A stretch of DNA of 38,276 nt from Candidatus Aegiribacteria sp. (GTDB taxonomy: Bacteria; Fermentibacterota; Fermentibacteria; Fermentibacterales; JCC-6): assembly GCA_023138735.1 (NCBI GenBank), contig JAGLOY010000035.1, forward strand, positions 1-38,276, in the 5' to 3' direction. Of this stretch, positions 24,671 through 33,195 are shown piece after piece. The position numbers and the translations under genes are program-made. The notes beneath the pieces were generated by a model. That model was given only the letters and a program-made list of their open reading frames with translations, did not search any database and had not been told where the DNA came from. How positions within the stretch are numbered: position 1 is the stretch's first letter; every line of letters starts with the position of its first letter.

Positions 24671-24726
24671 AAGATTGCTGCTCTTATTCAATAGTAATGA
24701 TCACACACTTCGAGAGAGGAGATCGA

Positions 24727-25470
24727 ATGAGAATACTAATCCTTACAGTTACGTTGCTGCTTGCAGCAGCCGGTACCGCCGGCACCGGGTGGCTTTACGC
24801 TGTAGATGGAGATGTTCTGTACAGCGTAGATCCCTATGACGGGGATTGGGAGTCACTCTCGTCGTCCTGGACTGGCACAGAACTGCTGACTTCGTGCCAG
24901 GGTTACCTTTACGCTATCCAGGGTGACGTTCTGTATATAACAGACCCGGACGATGGAGATTGGGAATTACTTTCTTCAACATGGGAGGGTGCACATGCCC
25001 TTACTGCCAGCTCGGGCGCACTCTACGGCTGCCAGGGAGGCTTCATTTACGAAGTGGACCCCTCAAATGGTGACTGGGCAAGTATTCCCGGTGACTATGA
25101 AGGAACTCAGTTCCTCGCCTGGGCTGGCGGAGCTCTTATGATTATTCAGAACGACGTTCTCTACAGGACAGATCCGAACACGGGAGACTTCACCGAACTT
25201 TCATCATCCTATGCCGGCACCTCAGCGGTAGCTGGAAGCTCCAGCGCCCTTTTCGTTATCCAGGGAGATAATCTCTACAATGTGGACCCGTACACGGGAG
25301 ATTACACCGACCTTGGCGGCGGATACGAAGGGGTTCGGGAAATGGCTGTTGCCGATGGCCTTGTATACACAATCTGGGAGGGAGTCCTCTGGGTGACGGA
25401 CCCGGATACAGGTACGTATGAAATGCTTACTGAAGGCTGGATAAGCACTACCGCTTTCTGCTCACTCTAA
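24727..25470 (+). CDS. secreted protein of six 38-residue repeats, probable six-bladed propeller
   Basis: The 247-residue protein has a signal peptide (~residues 1-21) and then nothing but repeats: five of exactly 38 residues and a final one of 36. Each has the plan LYxIxGDVLYxxDPxxGD(W/F/Y) followed by xxLSSSWxGTxxL. No insertion or deletion separates the copies. Each unit has four likely strands, so a six-bladed propeller of minimal size is the natural fold. A binding role is plausible; the ligand is unknown. ATG 24727 has a GAGAGGAG site and the signal peptide; the frame is open to 24631 but the extension has neither. It converges on addA with one base between the stops. Confidence 0.82.
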   Translation: MRILILTVTLLLAAAGTAGTGWLYAVDGDVLYSVDPYDGDWESLSSSWTGTELLTSCQGYLYAIQGDVLYITDPDDGDWELLSSTWEGAHALTASSGALYGCQGGFIYEVDPSNGDWASIPGDYEGTQFLAWAGGALMIIQNDVLYRTDPNTGDFTELSSSYAGTSAVAGSSSALFVIQGDNLYNVDPYTGDYTDLGGGYEGVREMAVADGLVYTIWEGVLWVTDPDTGTYEMLTEGWISTTAFCSL

Positions 25471-25471
25471 G

Positions 25472-28400
25472 TCATTTTTCAGGGCGGGATTCGTAATGTA
25501 CTCCCGCCCTCAGAAATACAAGATATCCACAGACCTGTGCTCCGAAGATCTCTGAAATGTCCCGAATGTAATACTGCTGCTTCTTTATGTAATCCTGGGC
25601 AACCTGCTCCAGAGAAGATCCGCTGAAACTGTCCGTCTTGTAATCAACAACCACGAGTTTTCCATTTTCTCTCAGAAGAAGATCGACGTATCGTTTCCTG
25701 ATTCCTCCGGATGTTACTACGGTATAGGAGTATTCCCTTCCAAGTATTTCAATTTTCTCGAGATCGAATGGCAGTTTCATCCGGAAAAAATTGAGTGACA
25801 GCTCTCTTATCTCTTCAAAATCGTCCCCATATATCCTGCGGAGGAAAACATCGTTATCCAGGAACCATTTTTCCGGGGACTTGAAATTAATCTTCTCCAT
25901 AACCGCATGAACATATTCACCGATCGCAGCTCCCCCCGGCTGCCAGTCTTCAGGCTTCGGATCGATCTCAAACAGGACTCTATCGTCGTTTTCAATGTAG
26001 TCATCACATATCTCCACAGGAGGCCGCAGGGTTGAAGCATGGCTCGATACATCTGTCGGGAGGATTTCCAGACTCATGCACCCGGGGTCGGATTGGGCTG
26101 CCGACTGGAGATTGTCCCAGAGGATCTTGCCCGGTGAATTATTCTTAACGGGGGGTGATTGCACAAAAACAACAAGGGAATCCCTTGGCCTCGTTACCGC
26201 TACATAGAGGAGCCTTCGGAATTCCGCTTTCTCTCTGGCATTGACTGTCTCTACGATCTCCGGCCAGTAGAGTGATTTCATCCTGTACTTACCCGCATCT
26301 CCAAGGGGTATGCCAAGATCGAAGGCTGCCTTCTTAACATGATCGTAAGAAATTACCCTCTCATCCCTCCCCTTACTCGAACTGGCGGAGGGTGCTGCCA
26401 GGGCTACGTTCTTCCACGCCAGCCCCTTGGCTCTGTGTATGGTGGTAACGGTAACAGCTCCTCCTTCTGCCGGAACGGTCGAAGGCTCCTCCTGTCTTGA
26501 GGGTGCCAGTTTCTTATCAAGAACCGTAAGAAGCTCGACCGGAGTTTTTATCTCTCCCGCAAAGACCCGCTCGAGAAGGAATTGCAGGTTTCCCAACCTT
26601 CTTGATTCCTGGTAGCCGGCAGCTGCAACTACGCGTATCATCTCCATCCCGAAGAAGAGCTCGAAGAGAAAATCTTCAAGAGGTATCGTCAGTATGGACT
26701 GCCTGAGTTTGCATAGCTGCCGGTTGACTTCCCTTACTTCCGGAGGGCACTCATCAGCCTGTTCTGTGAAGCCTGTGGTTCCCGTTACGATTGCTCTGTT
26801 AATCACATTATCCGAAATCCCGAAGAAGAGGGACCGGAGAGTATGTACCCATGCCATTCTGTCCATGGGGTACAGGATACATCTTACGATTTCACGGAGA
26901 TCGGCTATTTCAGGACGGTTGAAAAAATCTCTTGATGAGTTTACATAATACGGAATTCCTTCCCTTTCGAAGGCATCGATGAAATGATGAACATGTGTTC
27001 CTGACCTGAAAAGCAGAGCGTAGTCTCCGGGCTCTTTCCCATCCCTGAAACCGCTTTTCAGGTAATCCACATACCACTGAGCCGAAAGGAGCGCCGCGTA
27101 TGCGCCTGCGCTGTATCCTGCCTTGAACTCTTCCGGCATGACCGGAAGCACTATCACCCGTGCAGGCTCCCCCTCCGGAGCTCCGGGGCGGGGTTCTATT
27201 GCGGAGTACGTGCAGCCGAAGGGCTGTTCTTCCGGAGTCTGATCCTCGAACAGTTGAGATCCAAAAGCGTTCACGAACCTGATTATCGCTCTGCTGCTCC
27301 TGAAGTTAGTATTAATGGTTTCGGAGAGGGCTCCGCCCTCTTCAAGACGGTTTCTGAAGCTGCGATAAGTCTCTATGTCCGCGCTTCTCCAGCCGTAGAT
27401 GGACTGCTTGTCATCAGCCACAATGGTAACGCATCCATGAGGAAGGCTCCCCGCATGTTCCAAGAATGCTGTGAAGAGCCTGACCTGGTCCGAGCTCGTA
27501 TCCTGAAATTCATCTATAAGAATATGGTCGAACTTCCCGGACAGGGATTCTGCAAGCATACCGTTGCCGGCTATGGCTTTCCATGTGATATACAATAGGT
27601 CATTATAAGATAACCGGCTTCTGTCTCCATCCCATTTCCTGCGCAGTTCTCCTGCAAATCCGTTGGCAAAACTCCAGGTCAGTTCTGTCATGTTACCGGA
27701 CTTGATAACCGGCAGGATCTTCCCGAACCGCAAGATGGCAGCTTTGAGGATCTCTTTGGCATGATTAAGATCCTCCCAGTTCTTCCTGCTTCCACCGCGG
27801 AGGTTCAGTGAAGGATGGGATCTCATAAGCTCTTCGTAACTGATATCAGGCAATCTCCGGCGAAGCTCATCCAGTTCTACGAGGAACTGCTTTGTCTTTT
27901 TGAACAATGTATCTGATGAGTTGTTGCATTCATCAAGTGCTTTCTCAACGGCAGCCCCATGTATTGCAATGAATTCATCAAGTACGGATAACTCAGCTGC
28001 CGTTCCGCCGATACTACTAAGCGTTTCAAGCCATCTTCGTTTCTCTATCCCAAGGGCTATTTCCCTCTGCAGGCGGGTTCCGGTCATCTCCAGGATTTCC
28101 CTGTGAGTAAGGTCCTCAAGACCCAGAAGCCACCTGTCCCATTCCCGGTTGATCTCGAGAGGATCAAAATGACCTTCCGTTGTAGAGAATGCGGGATCCA
28201 CTCCGGTCAGGTTGAAATATTCCCTGAGAATTCTGGAGGCGAACCTGTGTATAGTTGATATCCAGGAAACCGAGACGGTCTTAAGGGCATCAAGACAACT
28301 CTTGTTATCCTTCTCCTCGGCAAGCCTGTTCCTTACCCGCATGCGTAGTTCTGCGGCAGCAGGCCTGGTGAAGGTGACTACGGCAATTCTTTCAAGCGGG

Positions 28401-28549
28401 ATTCCCTTTTTCACCAGTTCAACAACCCTGTCCACCATAAGGGTTGTCTTCCCCGTTCCAGCGCTGGCCTGGACGAATACATTTCTGTCCGTCTCCCTGA
28501 GAATAGCGTCTCTTGAATTCTGATCGCCCGGTACGGTTAATTTCTTCAT
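25472..28549 (-). CDS. addA: AddA-like ATP-dependent helicase/nuclease subunit
   Basis: The 1025-residue UvrD/Rep-family protein works with AddB in processing double-strand breaks for recombination. Helicase motifs seen: Walker A ASAGTGKTT (28-36), motif Ia VVTFTRPAAAELRMRV, DEFQDTSSDQ (motif II), VADDKQSIYGWR (motif III), TINTNFRSS (IV), VTVTTIHRAKGLAWKNV (V) and YVAVTRPRDSL (VI). The C terminus is a RecB-type PD-(D/E)xK nuclease with Asp955 in YVDLLL and Asp969-Tyr-Lys971 in VVVDYKTD. Its start (ATGA) overlaps the addB stop by four bases, so the subunits are coupled. It is slightly shorter than the ~1230-residue Bacillus AddA. Confidence 0.92.
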   Translation of the reverse strand: MKKLTVPGDQNSRDAILRETDRNVFVQASAGTGKTTLMVDRVVELVKKGIPLERIAVVTFTRPAAAELRMRVRNRLAEEKDNKSCLDALKTVSVSWISTIHRFASRILREYFNLTGVDPAFSTTEGHFDPLEINREWDRWLLGLEDLTHREILEMTGTRLQREIALGIEKRRWLETLSSIGGTAAELSVLDEFIAIHGAAVEKALDECNNSSDTLFKKTKQFLVELDELRRRLPDISYEELMRSHPSLNLRGGSRKNWEDLNHAKEILKAAILRFGKILPVIKSGNMTELTWSFANGFAGELRRKWDGDRSRLSYNDLLYITWKAIAGNGMLAESLSGKFDHILIDEFQDTSSDQVRLFTAFLEHAGSLPHGCVTIVADDKQSIYGWRSADIETYRSFRNRLEEGGALSETINTNFRSSRAIIRFVNAFGSQLFEDQTPEEQPFGCTYSAIEPRPGAPEGEPARVIVLPVMPEEFKAGYSAGAYAALLSAQWYVDYLKSGFRDGKEPGDYALLFRSGTHVHHFIDAFEREGIPYYVNSSRDFFNRPEIADLREIVRCILYPMDRMAWVHTLRSLFFGISDNVINRAIVTGTTGFTEQADECPPEVREVNRQLCKLRQSILTIPLEDFLFELFFGMEMIRVVAAAGYQESRRLGNLQFLLERVFAGEIKTPVELLTVLDKKLAPSRQEEPSTVPAEGGAVTVTTIHRAKGLAWKNVALAAPSASSSKGRDERVISYDHVKKAAFDLGIPLGDAGKYRMKSLYWPEIVETVNAREKAEFRRLLYVAVTRPRDSLVVFVQSPPVKNNSPGKILWDNLQSAAQSDPGCMSLEILPTDVSSHASTLRPPVEICDDYIENDDRVLFEIDPKPEDWQPGGAAIGEYVHAVMEKINFKSPEKWFLDNDVFLRRIYGDDFEEIRELSLNFFRMKLPFDLEKIEILGREYSYTVVTSGGIRKRYVDLLLRENGKLVVVDYKTDSFSGSSLEQVAQDYIKKQQYYIRDISEIFGAQVCGYLVFLRAGVHYESRPEK
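25481..25510. terminator. long GC-rich hairpin at the convergent junction
   Basis: AGGGCGGGA (25481-25489) and TCCCGCCCT (25502-25510) form a perfect 9-bp stem with a 12-base loop. It overlaps the last codons of addA and lies just past the stop of the repeat protein. Neither strand has a T-tract after the hairpin (the run of T at 25475-25479 is on the wrong side for the + transcript), so it is not a standard intrinsic terminator. It could block or stabilise both convergent 3' ends. Confidence 0.4.
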
Positions 28550-31467
28550 TTCTTCAGCACCATTCCCATGAACATTTCCATCCTTTTATCCGATTTTACT
28601 TTTGCTTTAATTCTGGTGAATGGACTTCTTCTGCATATCCCGCTGCAGGCACAGTAATCACAGCTTACAGTGGGAATTGGAGGGAACAATCCCTCGCGGA
28701 TCATCGATACTGTTCGAAGGGCATTGACAGAGACGGACTTCATTAAATTTTCCATTTCATCTCCGGTGAAACTCACCAGTTTCCCCGGGTTTATTTCTGA
28801 AACAGACACATACGCCGCTTCAGCAACGTTCTTATCCGGATAATTCTGTGTAGCCAGCTGATAATAGAAAGGCAGCTGGAAATGCCTGCCTTCAGTGGTG
28901 CCCTTCTTTTTGGGCAGTGATCCCGTTTTCAGATCAAGCAGAATGAGGCTCGATGCGCCATCCTCCATGATAAGGTCTATTCTTCCGCCTATGGGCATAT
29001 CACCCAGGTTGCCCTCCAGGTAGACTTCGCTGCCTATATACTTCCAGCCCTTCGCTGCAAGCTGAGAAAGGCTGGACAGTATTATCTTCTTCTGCTTCTC
29101 GATGAAAATGTCTGCAAAGAGTTTTGACCCCAGCCTTCCCTCGAGAGAATGTTCGGAAGCCTGTTCTCTGAGAATGTCATCAACCCGCTTTTCAGTTGGA
29201 GTAAATCCCTGTTCCTGCACTATTTCCTCAATAGCTGCATGGATTACCTTACCCTTTACCATCGGGTTCGGGGAAGTGCCTATCTCCGTTAACTCCGTCC
29301 TTCTTATCTTCCACCCCTTTGATGACATCAGCAGGGCAAAGGGGCATCGAATGTAGTTCTCAAGTAATGTGGGACTGATCCTTGTCAACGTTACCGGAGA
29401 GGAAGCGATTATGCCGTCGTAACAGTCAAAACCCTCGAAATTCATTCTTTGCCGTTCCGCAGTATATGCTCGTGAAAACATAGGATCAACCGGGTAATCC
29501 CCGTTGCCTGCGGCCAGAACTCTTTTCTGACCGGGGTGAGAGCCCCCTGCCATCTGCGAAAGAGGAGAAGAGGAGCCTGTTACGAACCAGGCGGCCTTCC
29601 CAGGTCGGTCATCCGGATGAACAAGGTTCGATATGAAAGGGGATGGTGATATTTCTGCCCCTTCATTATCGGTCTGCCTGAATATAATATCCAGGGTTTT
29701 CCCGGCGGCTTCACCGGCCTGCCGCAAAAGGAATCCATCCTCTGTTTCCCTTTCGGTCTTCAGAGGCATCTGAAGTTTAACGCGAAGTTCTTCGCTCAAT
29801 CTTGGATCCTCATCGGGGGACCCCGGATAGATCCCCTCCTCCATATCCATAAGCAGAACACTGTCAAAGAGGCTGCCTCGCACCTTCTCTATGGTGTGAA
29901 CCCGAAATCCTTCGGGATCTGCTGCCCGGAGCACAATATCCCGGGCTTGGTAATCAAGCCTCAGGGCATCGCTGAACTGAGGCAGTGATACTTCCATGGA
30001 GAATGTGAATTCGCGCGGATCGAAAAGAGAATCCCTGATAGAGCGGGGTATTGATCCACAAACGGTTTCTTCGAAGAAATTCCTCAGTTGTTCAAGATAC
30101 TCCCATGCAAATGCTTTCTGCGGTAAACCGCTGAAGAAAATATCAAGTTTTCTGAGAAATGAACCCAATCTGTTCTTTCCGGGGACAGAAGAGTACCAGT
30201 CCCTCCATCTGTGCAGACCCATCCTTATACCATTGTTCTCCGCAACATCGATTATTTCAAGAGGATCAGCGGCAAGTTCATCTATGAAAATCCCTGATGC
30301 GAGGAGATTCTGAATATGGACATAGTAGAAATCCGTACCGATTGCTTTTAAAAGGTTCAGAACTAGTGATCCTGCAGGAAGACAGGAAAGCTTAGTTTTC
30401 AGCGGCGCATTAACCGGAACACCTTCATGGTGAGCGAGGCGGACAAGGCTTTCTCCTTCGGGCTTCCTTCTCACAACAGCTATTTGATTTAGTTCAGTGC
30501 CTTCGTCTTCATACATTCTGGTGATGCGCTTAAGAGCTGCTCTGCAGGCACCTATTTCCCCCGAAACTGCAGTTACTCGAAAACCTTCCGCGGGAACGGC
30601 CGGTATGGATTGCTTTGCAAGTGCCTCGAAGAAAGAGGCAAAGCAGTTCAACTGTTTTCTGTTTCCAGACCTGACAAGGGAACCGATCCCAAGATCCACA
30701 AGCAGCCTCCTTGTACGAAGGTAAACACTGCTCCATTGCGAATTTTCTGAAACAGGGCTGAACCAGAAAACCTCATCTGCAGATCTACAGAATCTTTTCA
30801 GGAATCGCCTCTGGGATGGATTGAGGTCGTAAAAACCGTAGAAGATATACGTTCCATGAACTCTGTCCGGAATATCCCGCTCCAGTATCATATCCCCGCA
30901 GGCCAGGTATCCCTTCCGCCGCTCTATATCGTAACTGCCAAGTATCCTGCCCACCGTTTTTTCTGTAATGGACTGCCCTCCGGAAAGGGAGATGGACGTG
31001 ATATCGTACAATTCGGGAGTAATACCGTGTTCGAAAAGGCTTTCGAAAAATGTTCCCATAGAATGGGCAGTTTCGGAATTCTCCCGAAGGTCGAATATAG
31101 GTTCGCCCTCTTTTACTTCCTTCATGGCATGAAGAGTAAACAACGTTCTATCGGAGTGACTCACCTTTTCCACCGGGAGTGGAACAGGGCTTATTTTCTG
31201 GGCCAGATGCCTTATGCCGGGAAGGAACTCTACTCCGCCGATGATCCCATTATCGGAATCGCTCAGCAGAAGCTGCCTCAGCCTGCCCAGCTGGCCGGTT
31301 CCTGCCGAGATAACAGCAAGCGGCTTGCCTTCTCTCTGCAAGCGGCAGGTGAGTTCAAGAAAATCTTCCTCAAGTACCCTGTAATGGCCCTCGTAAAGGG
31401 TATTTATCAGCATATTTCCCGTTTTCAAGGAGTGCAGCATGTCATAACTGGAAAATGAATATTGCAC
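28546..31467 (-). CDS. addB: AddB-like helicase-nuclease subunit with Fe-S staple
   Basis: This is the 973-residue partner of AddA. Its N-terminal helicase-like region is degenerate: where Walker A should be, it has ISAGTGQLGRL with no GK(T/S), so it probably does not hydrolyse ATP, as in RecC and many AddB proteins. The C-terminal PD-(D/E)xK nuclease has GGRIDLIM ... LILLDLKTGS and QLPFYYQLA. It is clamped by the AddB-type four-cysteine Fe-S site: Cys708 (YIRCPFALL) plus Cys936-x2-Cys939-x5-Cys945 (CDYCACSGIC). GTG 31467 has an AGGA site 7 bases upstream; ATG 31413 (MLINTLYEGHY) is an alternative closer to the family's usual N terminus. addB is the first gene of the pair. Confidence 0.88.
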   Translation of the reverse strand: MQYSFSSYDMLHSLKTGNMLINTLYEGHYRVLEEDFLELTCRLQREGKPLAVISAGTGQLGRLRQLLLSDSDNGIIGGVEFLPGIRHLAQKISPVPLPVEKVSHSDRTLFTLHAMKEVKEGEPIFDLRENSETAHSMGTFFESLFEHGITPELYDITSISLSGGQSITEKTVGRILGSYDIERRKGYLACGDMILERDIPDRVHGTYIFYGFYDLNPSQRRFLKRFCRSADEVFWFSPVSENSQWSSVYLRTRRLLVDLGIGSLVRSGNRKQLNCFASFFEALAKQSIPAVPAEGFRVTAVSGEIGACRAALKRITRMYEDEGTELNQIAVVRRKPEGESLVRLAHHEGVPVNAPLKTKLSCLPAGSLVLNLLKAIGTDFYYVHIQNLLASGIFIDELAADPLEIIDVAENNGIRMGLHRWRDWYSSVPGKNRLGSFLRKLDIFFSGLPQKAFAWEYLEQLRNFFEETVCGSIPRSIRDSLFDPREFTFSMEVSLPQFSDALRLDYQARDIVLRAADPEGFRVHTIEKVRGSLFDSVLLMDMEEGIYPGSPDEDPRLSEELRVKLQMPLKTERETEDGFLLRQAGEAAGKTLDIIFRQTDNEGAEISPSPFISNLVHPDDRPGKAAWFVTGSSSPLSQMAGGSHPGQKRVLAAGNGDYPVDPMFSRAYTAERQRMNFEGFDCYDGIIASSPVTLTRISPTLLENYIRCPFALLMSSKGWKIRRTELTEIGTSPNPMVKGKVIHAAIEEIVQEQGFTPTEKRVDDILREQASEHSLEGRLGSKLFADIFIEKQKKIILSSLSQLAAKGWKYIGSEVYLEGNLGDMPIGGRIDLIMEDGASSLILLDLKTGSLPKKKGTTEGRHFQLPFYYQLATQNYPDKNVAEAAYVSVSEINPGKLVSFTGDEMENLMKSVSVNALRTVSMIREGLFPPIPTVSCDYCACSGICRRSPFTRIKAKVKSDKRMEMFMGMVLKK

Positions 31468-31530
31468 ATAATATCCTGCAGAACAACGCCGCTGCGGGCA
31501 GAACCTGTATTTCGGTGCAGAGTACTCCCG

Positions 31531-32673
31531 CTATTGGGCTCTGACCAGCGAAAGGGTGAACCTGGCAGTGATCGTCTCTCCCTCACCACTTAGGCTTCCG
31601 GTAACGGTACCTTTTGCCAGGGCATCGATGATATCAGTGGCCAGGTGACCGCAGGGGCCGAAGGGAAGCGATTCGAAACTGAAGTAGATGGGGTCCGGGC
31701 GTGAATCGCGCATATCGAATCCTATCGAAGGTCTTGCACTGTATTCACTCAGGAACTGACATGTAATATCCAGTAAGCCCCCGGCCCCTGTTAGATGCAG
31801 ATAACCGTTTTCATCAGGAGTAAAATACGGATTCTCCGCCAGATCCAGTTCTCCGTACTCGGCTCCTGACAGCTCTATAGCGATAACCGGCGATTCAGGT
31901 ACAAGTTGCCGCTCCAGGAAGGCTGCCATTGATTCGGAGTCCAGAATGACCGGTCCCGTGGGGTAGACTATACATTGGTAAATACCATCTTCGAATGAGC
32001 TGACTCTGCCCCCAAGAGTAAGTGTCATGTCTTCTCCAGCATCTAATTGTAACGTCACATATGGTTCGAAGGGGAAATTATCCATGCCGCCAAGTGTTAT
32101 ATCCCAGAGGTCAAGCTCAAGGCCATTGAGGGGTGGAAACCTGGAATCGGAAAGCCATCCGGTATCTGTTTCCTTGAAAACAGCATCGATAAATTCGCTG
32201 CCGCCGGCAAATCGTACTTCCATTGTAACGGTTCTTGCAGGCAGCGTATCACCCGAGCAGAGAAGGATAAGCTCCTCCCTGTCAAGTACACCCGGCTGAA
32301 CGAAGAAAGCGTTGAACTCGAAATATCCCCTCAGAAGCCAGTACCCCCTGCCGGGAGCTCCGATTAATTGAAGGCTCCCGGTTGTATCCGGCAGAAGGAG
32401 AAATCCTTCACCTTCGGTAAGTGTCTCACCCATCCATGAGCCCAGCTCCCAGAAGGGAATTTCAAGTGTATCCCCCGGGAGAGCGCCGCCAAGGAAGGTT
32501 TCCGTCACCACTGCAGTGATTGCTGAATCGTCGACAGTAATGATATTTCCGCTGCAGACCCAGGGAAGATCATGCATTGACGCTTCCAGATCCACGAACC
32601 AGGGGCCGGCAAAGGCTGCTGCGCAAAGCAGGCATGGAACGAGAATTGTAGGGATATGCAAAGATAATTTCAT
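31531..32673 (-). CDS. secreted protein of unknown family
   Basis: The 380-residue exported protein has a signal peptide (MKLSLHIPTILVPCLLCAAAFAG). The mature part is acidic and beta-rich. An N-terminal OB-like stretch reads SGNIITVDDSAITAVVTETFLGGALPGDTLEIP, and further on come LLRGYFEFNAFFVQPGV and two more sandwich-like sections. The phrase about a value being set, carried and returned (VTETFLGG, GEGFLLLPD) resembles the small domain in proteins that begin ...LADLVVVGTV..., but I do not recognise the family. I chose ATG 32673 for its GGAGAGGAG site 7 bases upstream and the signal peptide; an in-frame ATG at 32697 would add eight residues that encode the ribosome site itself. It diverges from the flavin-barrel gene across a palindrome. 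Confidence 0.7.
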   Translation of the reverse strand: MKLSLHIPTILVPCLLCAAAFAGPWFVDLEASMHDLPWVCSGNIITVDDSAITAVVTETFLGGALPGDTLEIPFWELGSWMGETLTEGEGFLLLPDTTGSLQLIGAPGRGYWLLRGYFEFNAFFVQPGVLDREELILLCSGDTLPARTVTMEVRFAGGSEFIDAVFKETDTGWLSDSRFPPLNGLELDLWDITLGGMDNFPFEPYVTLQLDAGEDMTLTLGGRVSSFEDGIYQCIVYPTGPVILDSESMAAFLERQLVPESPVIAIELSGAEYGELDLAENPYFTPDENGYLHLTGAGGLLDITCQFLSEYSARPSIGFDMRDSRPDPIYFSFESLPFGPCGHLATDIIDALAKGTVTGSLSGEGETITARFTLSLVRAQ

Positions 32674-32716
32674 GGCATCACTCCTCTCCATGTTCATGAT
32701 ACCCTACTATTATTCG

Positions 32717-32735
32717 TATATTCCATTGGAATATA
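32717..32735. promoter_or_regulatory. perfect 19-bp palindrome between divergent genes
   Basis: TATATTCCA-T-TGGAATATA is a perfect 9-1-9 inverted repeat in the 88-base gap between the secreted-protein gene (starting 32673, minus) and the FMN-barrel gene (starting 32762, plus). Its size and place fit an operator for a dimeric repressor acting on one or both genes. No regulator is encoded next to it. Confidence 0.55.
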
Positions 32736-32761
32736 GATGAACTCATGAAAGGAGAATGATC

Positions 32762-33184
32762 ATGAAGCGTGAGGAAATCCTTGAATTCGTCAGGCGCAAC
32801 ACTACTTCGTTCATGGCTACAGTAGATGAAGGTGAGCCCTGCGTTCGAGCAATGACCGCACCGCATATTGATAACGAGGGAATTACATTCTGCACCGGCA
32901 CCGGTAAGGATGTCTGCCGCCAGCTGCTTGCCAATCCCTCTGTAGAGCTCTGCTTCTGGAGCCAGGATGAAAGGCTTCAGCTTAGAATTCGGGGAAAACT
33001 GGAGAAGCTCGATGATGAAGATCTCAAGAAGCAGATAGTTGAAACAAGATTTACCTTTCTCAAACCTGTTGTGGAACAGTTCGGCTGGGATACGCTGACA
33101 CTGTTCAGAATTTCAGAAGGTCATGCAAGAACATGGTCAGCTGAGAATCCTGCCGAGAGAAACCCGGTGGTGTACGATTTCTGA
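32762..33184 (+). CDS. pyridoxamine 5'-phosphate oxidase-like FMN/F420 split-barrel protein
   Basis: The 140-residue protein has the flavin-binding split-barrel fold: EILEFVRRNTTSFMATVDEGEPCVRAMTA (strands 1-2), ITFCTGTGKDVCRQLLANPSVELCFW and LQLRIRGKLEKLDD. This subgroup binds FMN or related cofactors and includes many nitroreductase- or heme-utilisation-like proteins of unknown substrate; the specific activity cannot be read. It is full length for the family. I chose ATG 32762 because GGAG at 32751-32754 is 7 bases away; the ATG at 32756 would be one base from that site. It is a single gene, converging on the radical SAM gene with an 11-base gap. Confidence 0.85.
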   Translation: MKREEILEFVRRNTTSFMATVDEGEPCVRAMTAPHIDNEGITFCTGTGKDVCRQLLANPSVELCFWSQDERLQLRIRGKLEKLDDEDLKKQIVETRFTFLKPVVEQFGWDTLTLFRISEGHARTWSAENPAERNPVVYDF

Positions 33185-33195
33185 ACGCGGATGAG

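Noticed and set aside
28546-31467. Walker A in the N terminus of AddB (AGTGQLGRL)
   Set aside because: The Lys-Thr/Ser of a P-loop is missing, so it is not counted as a nucleotide-binding site.
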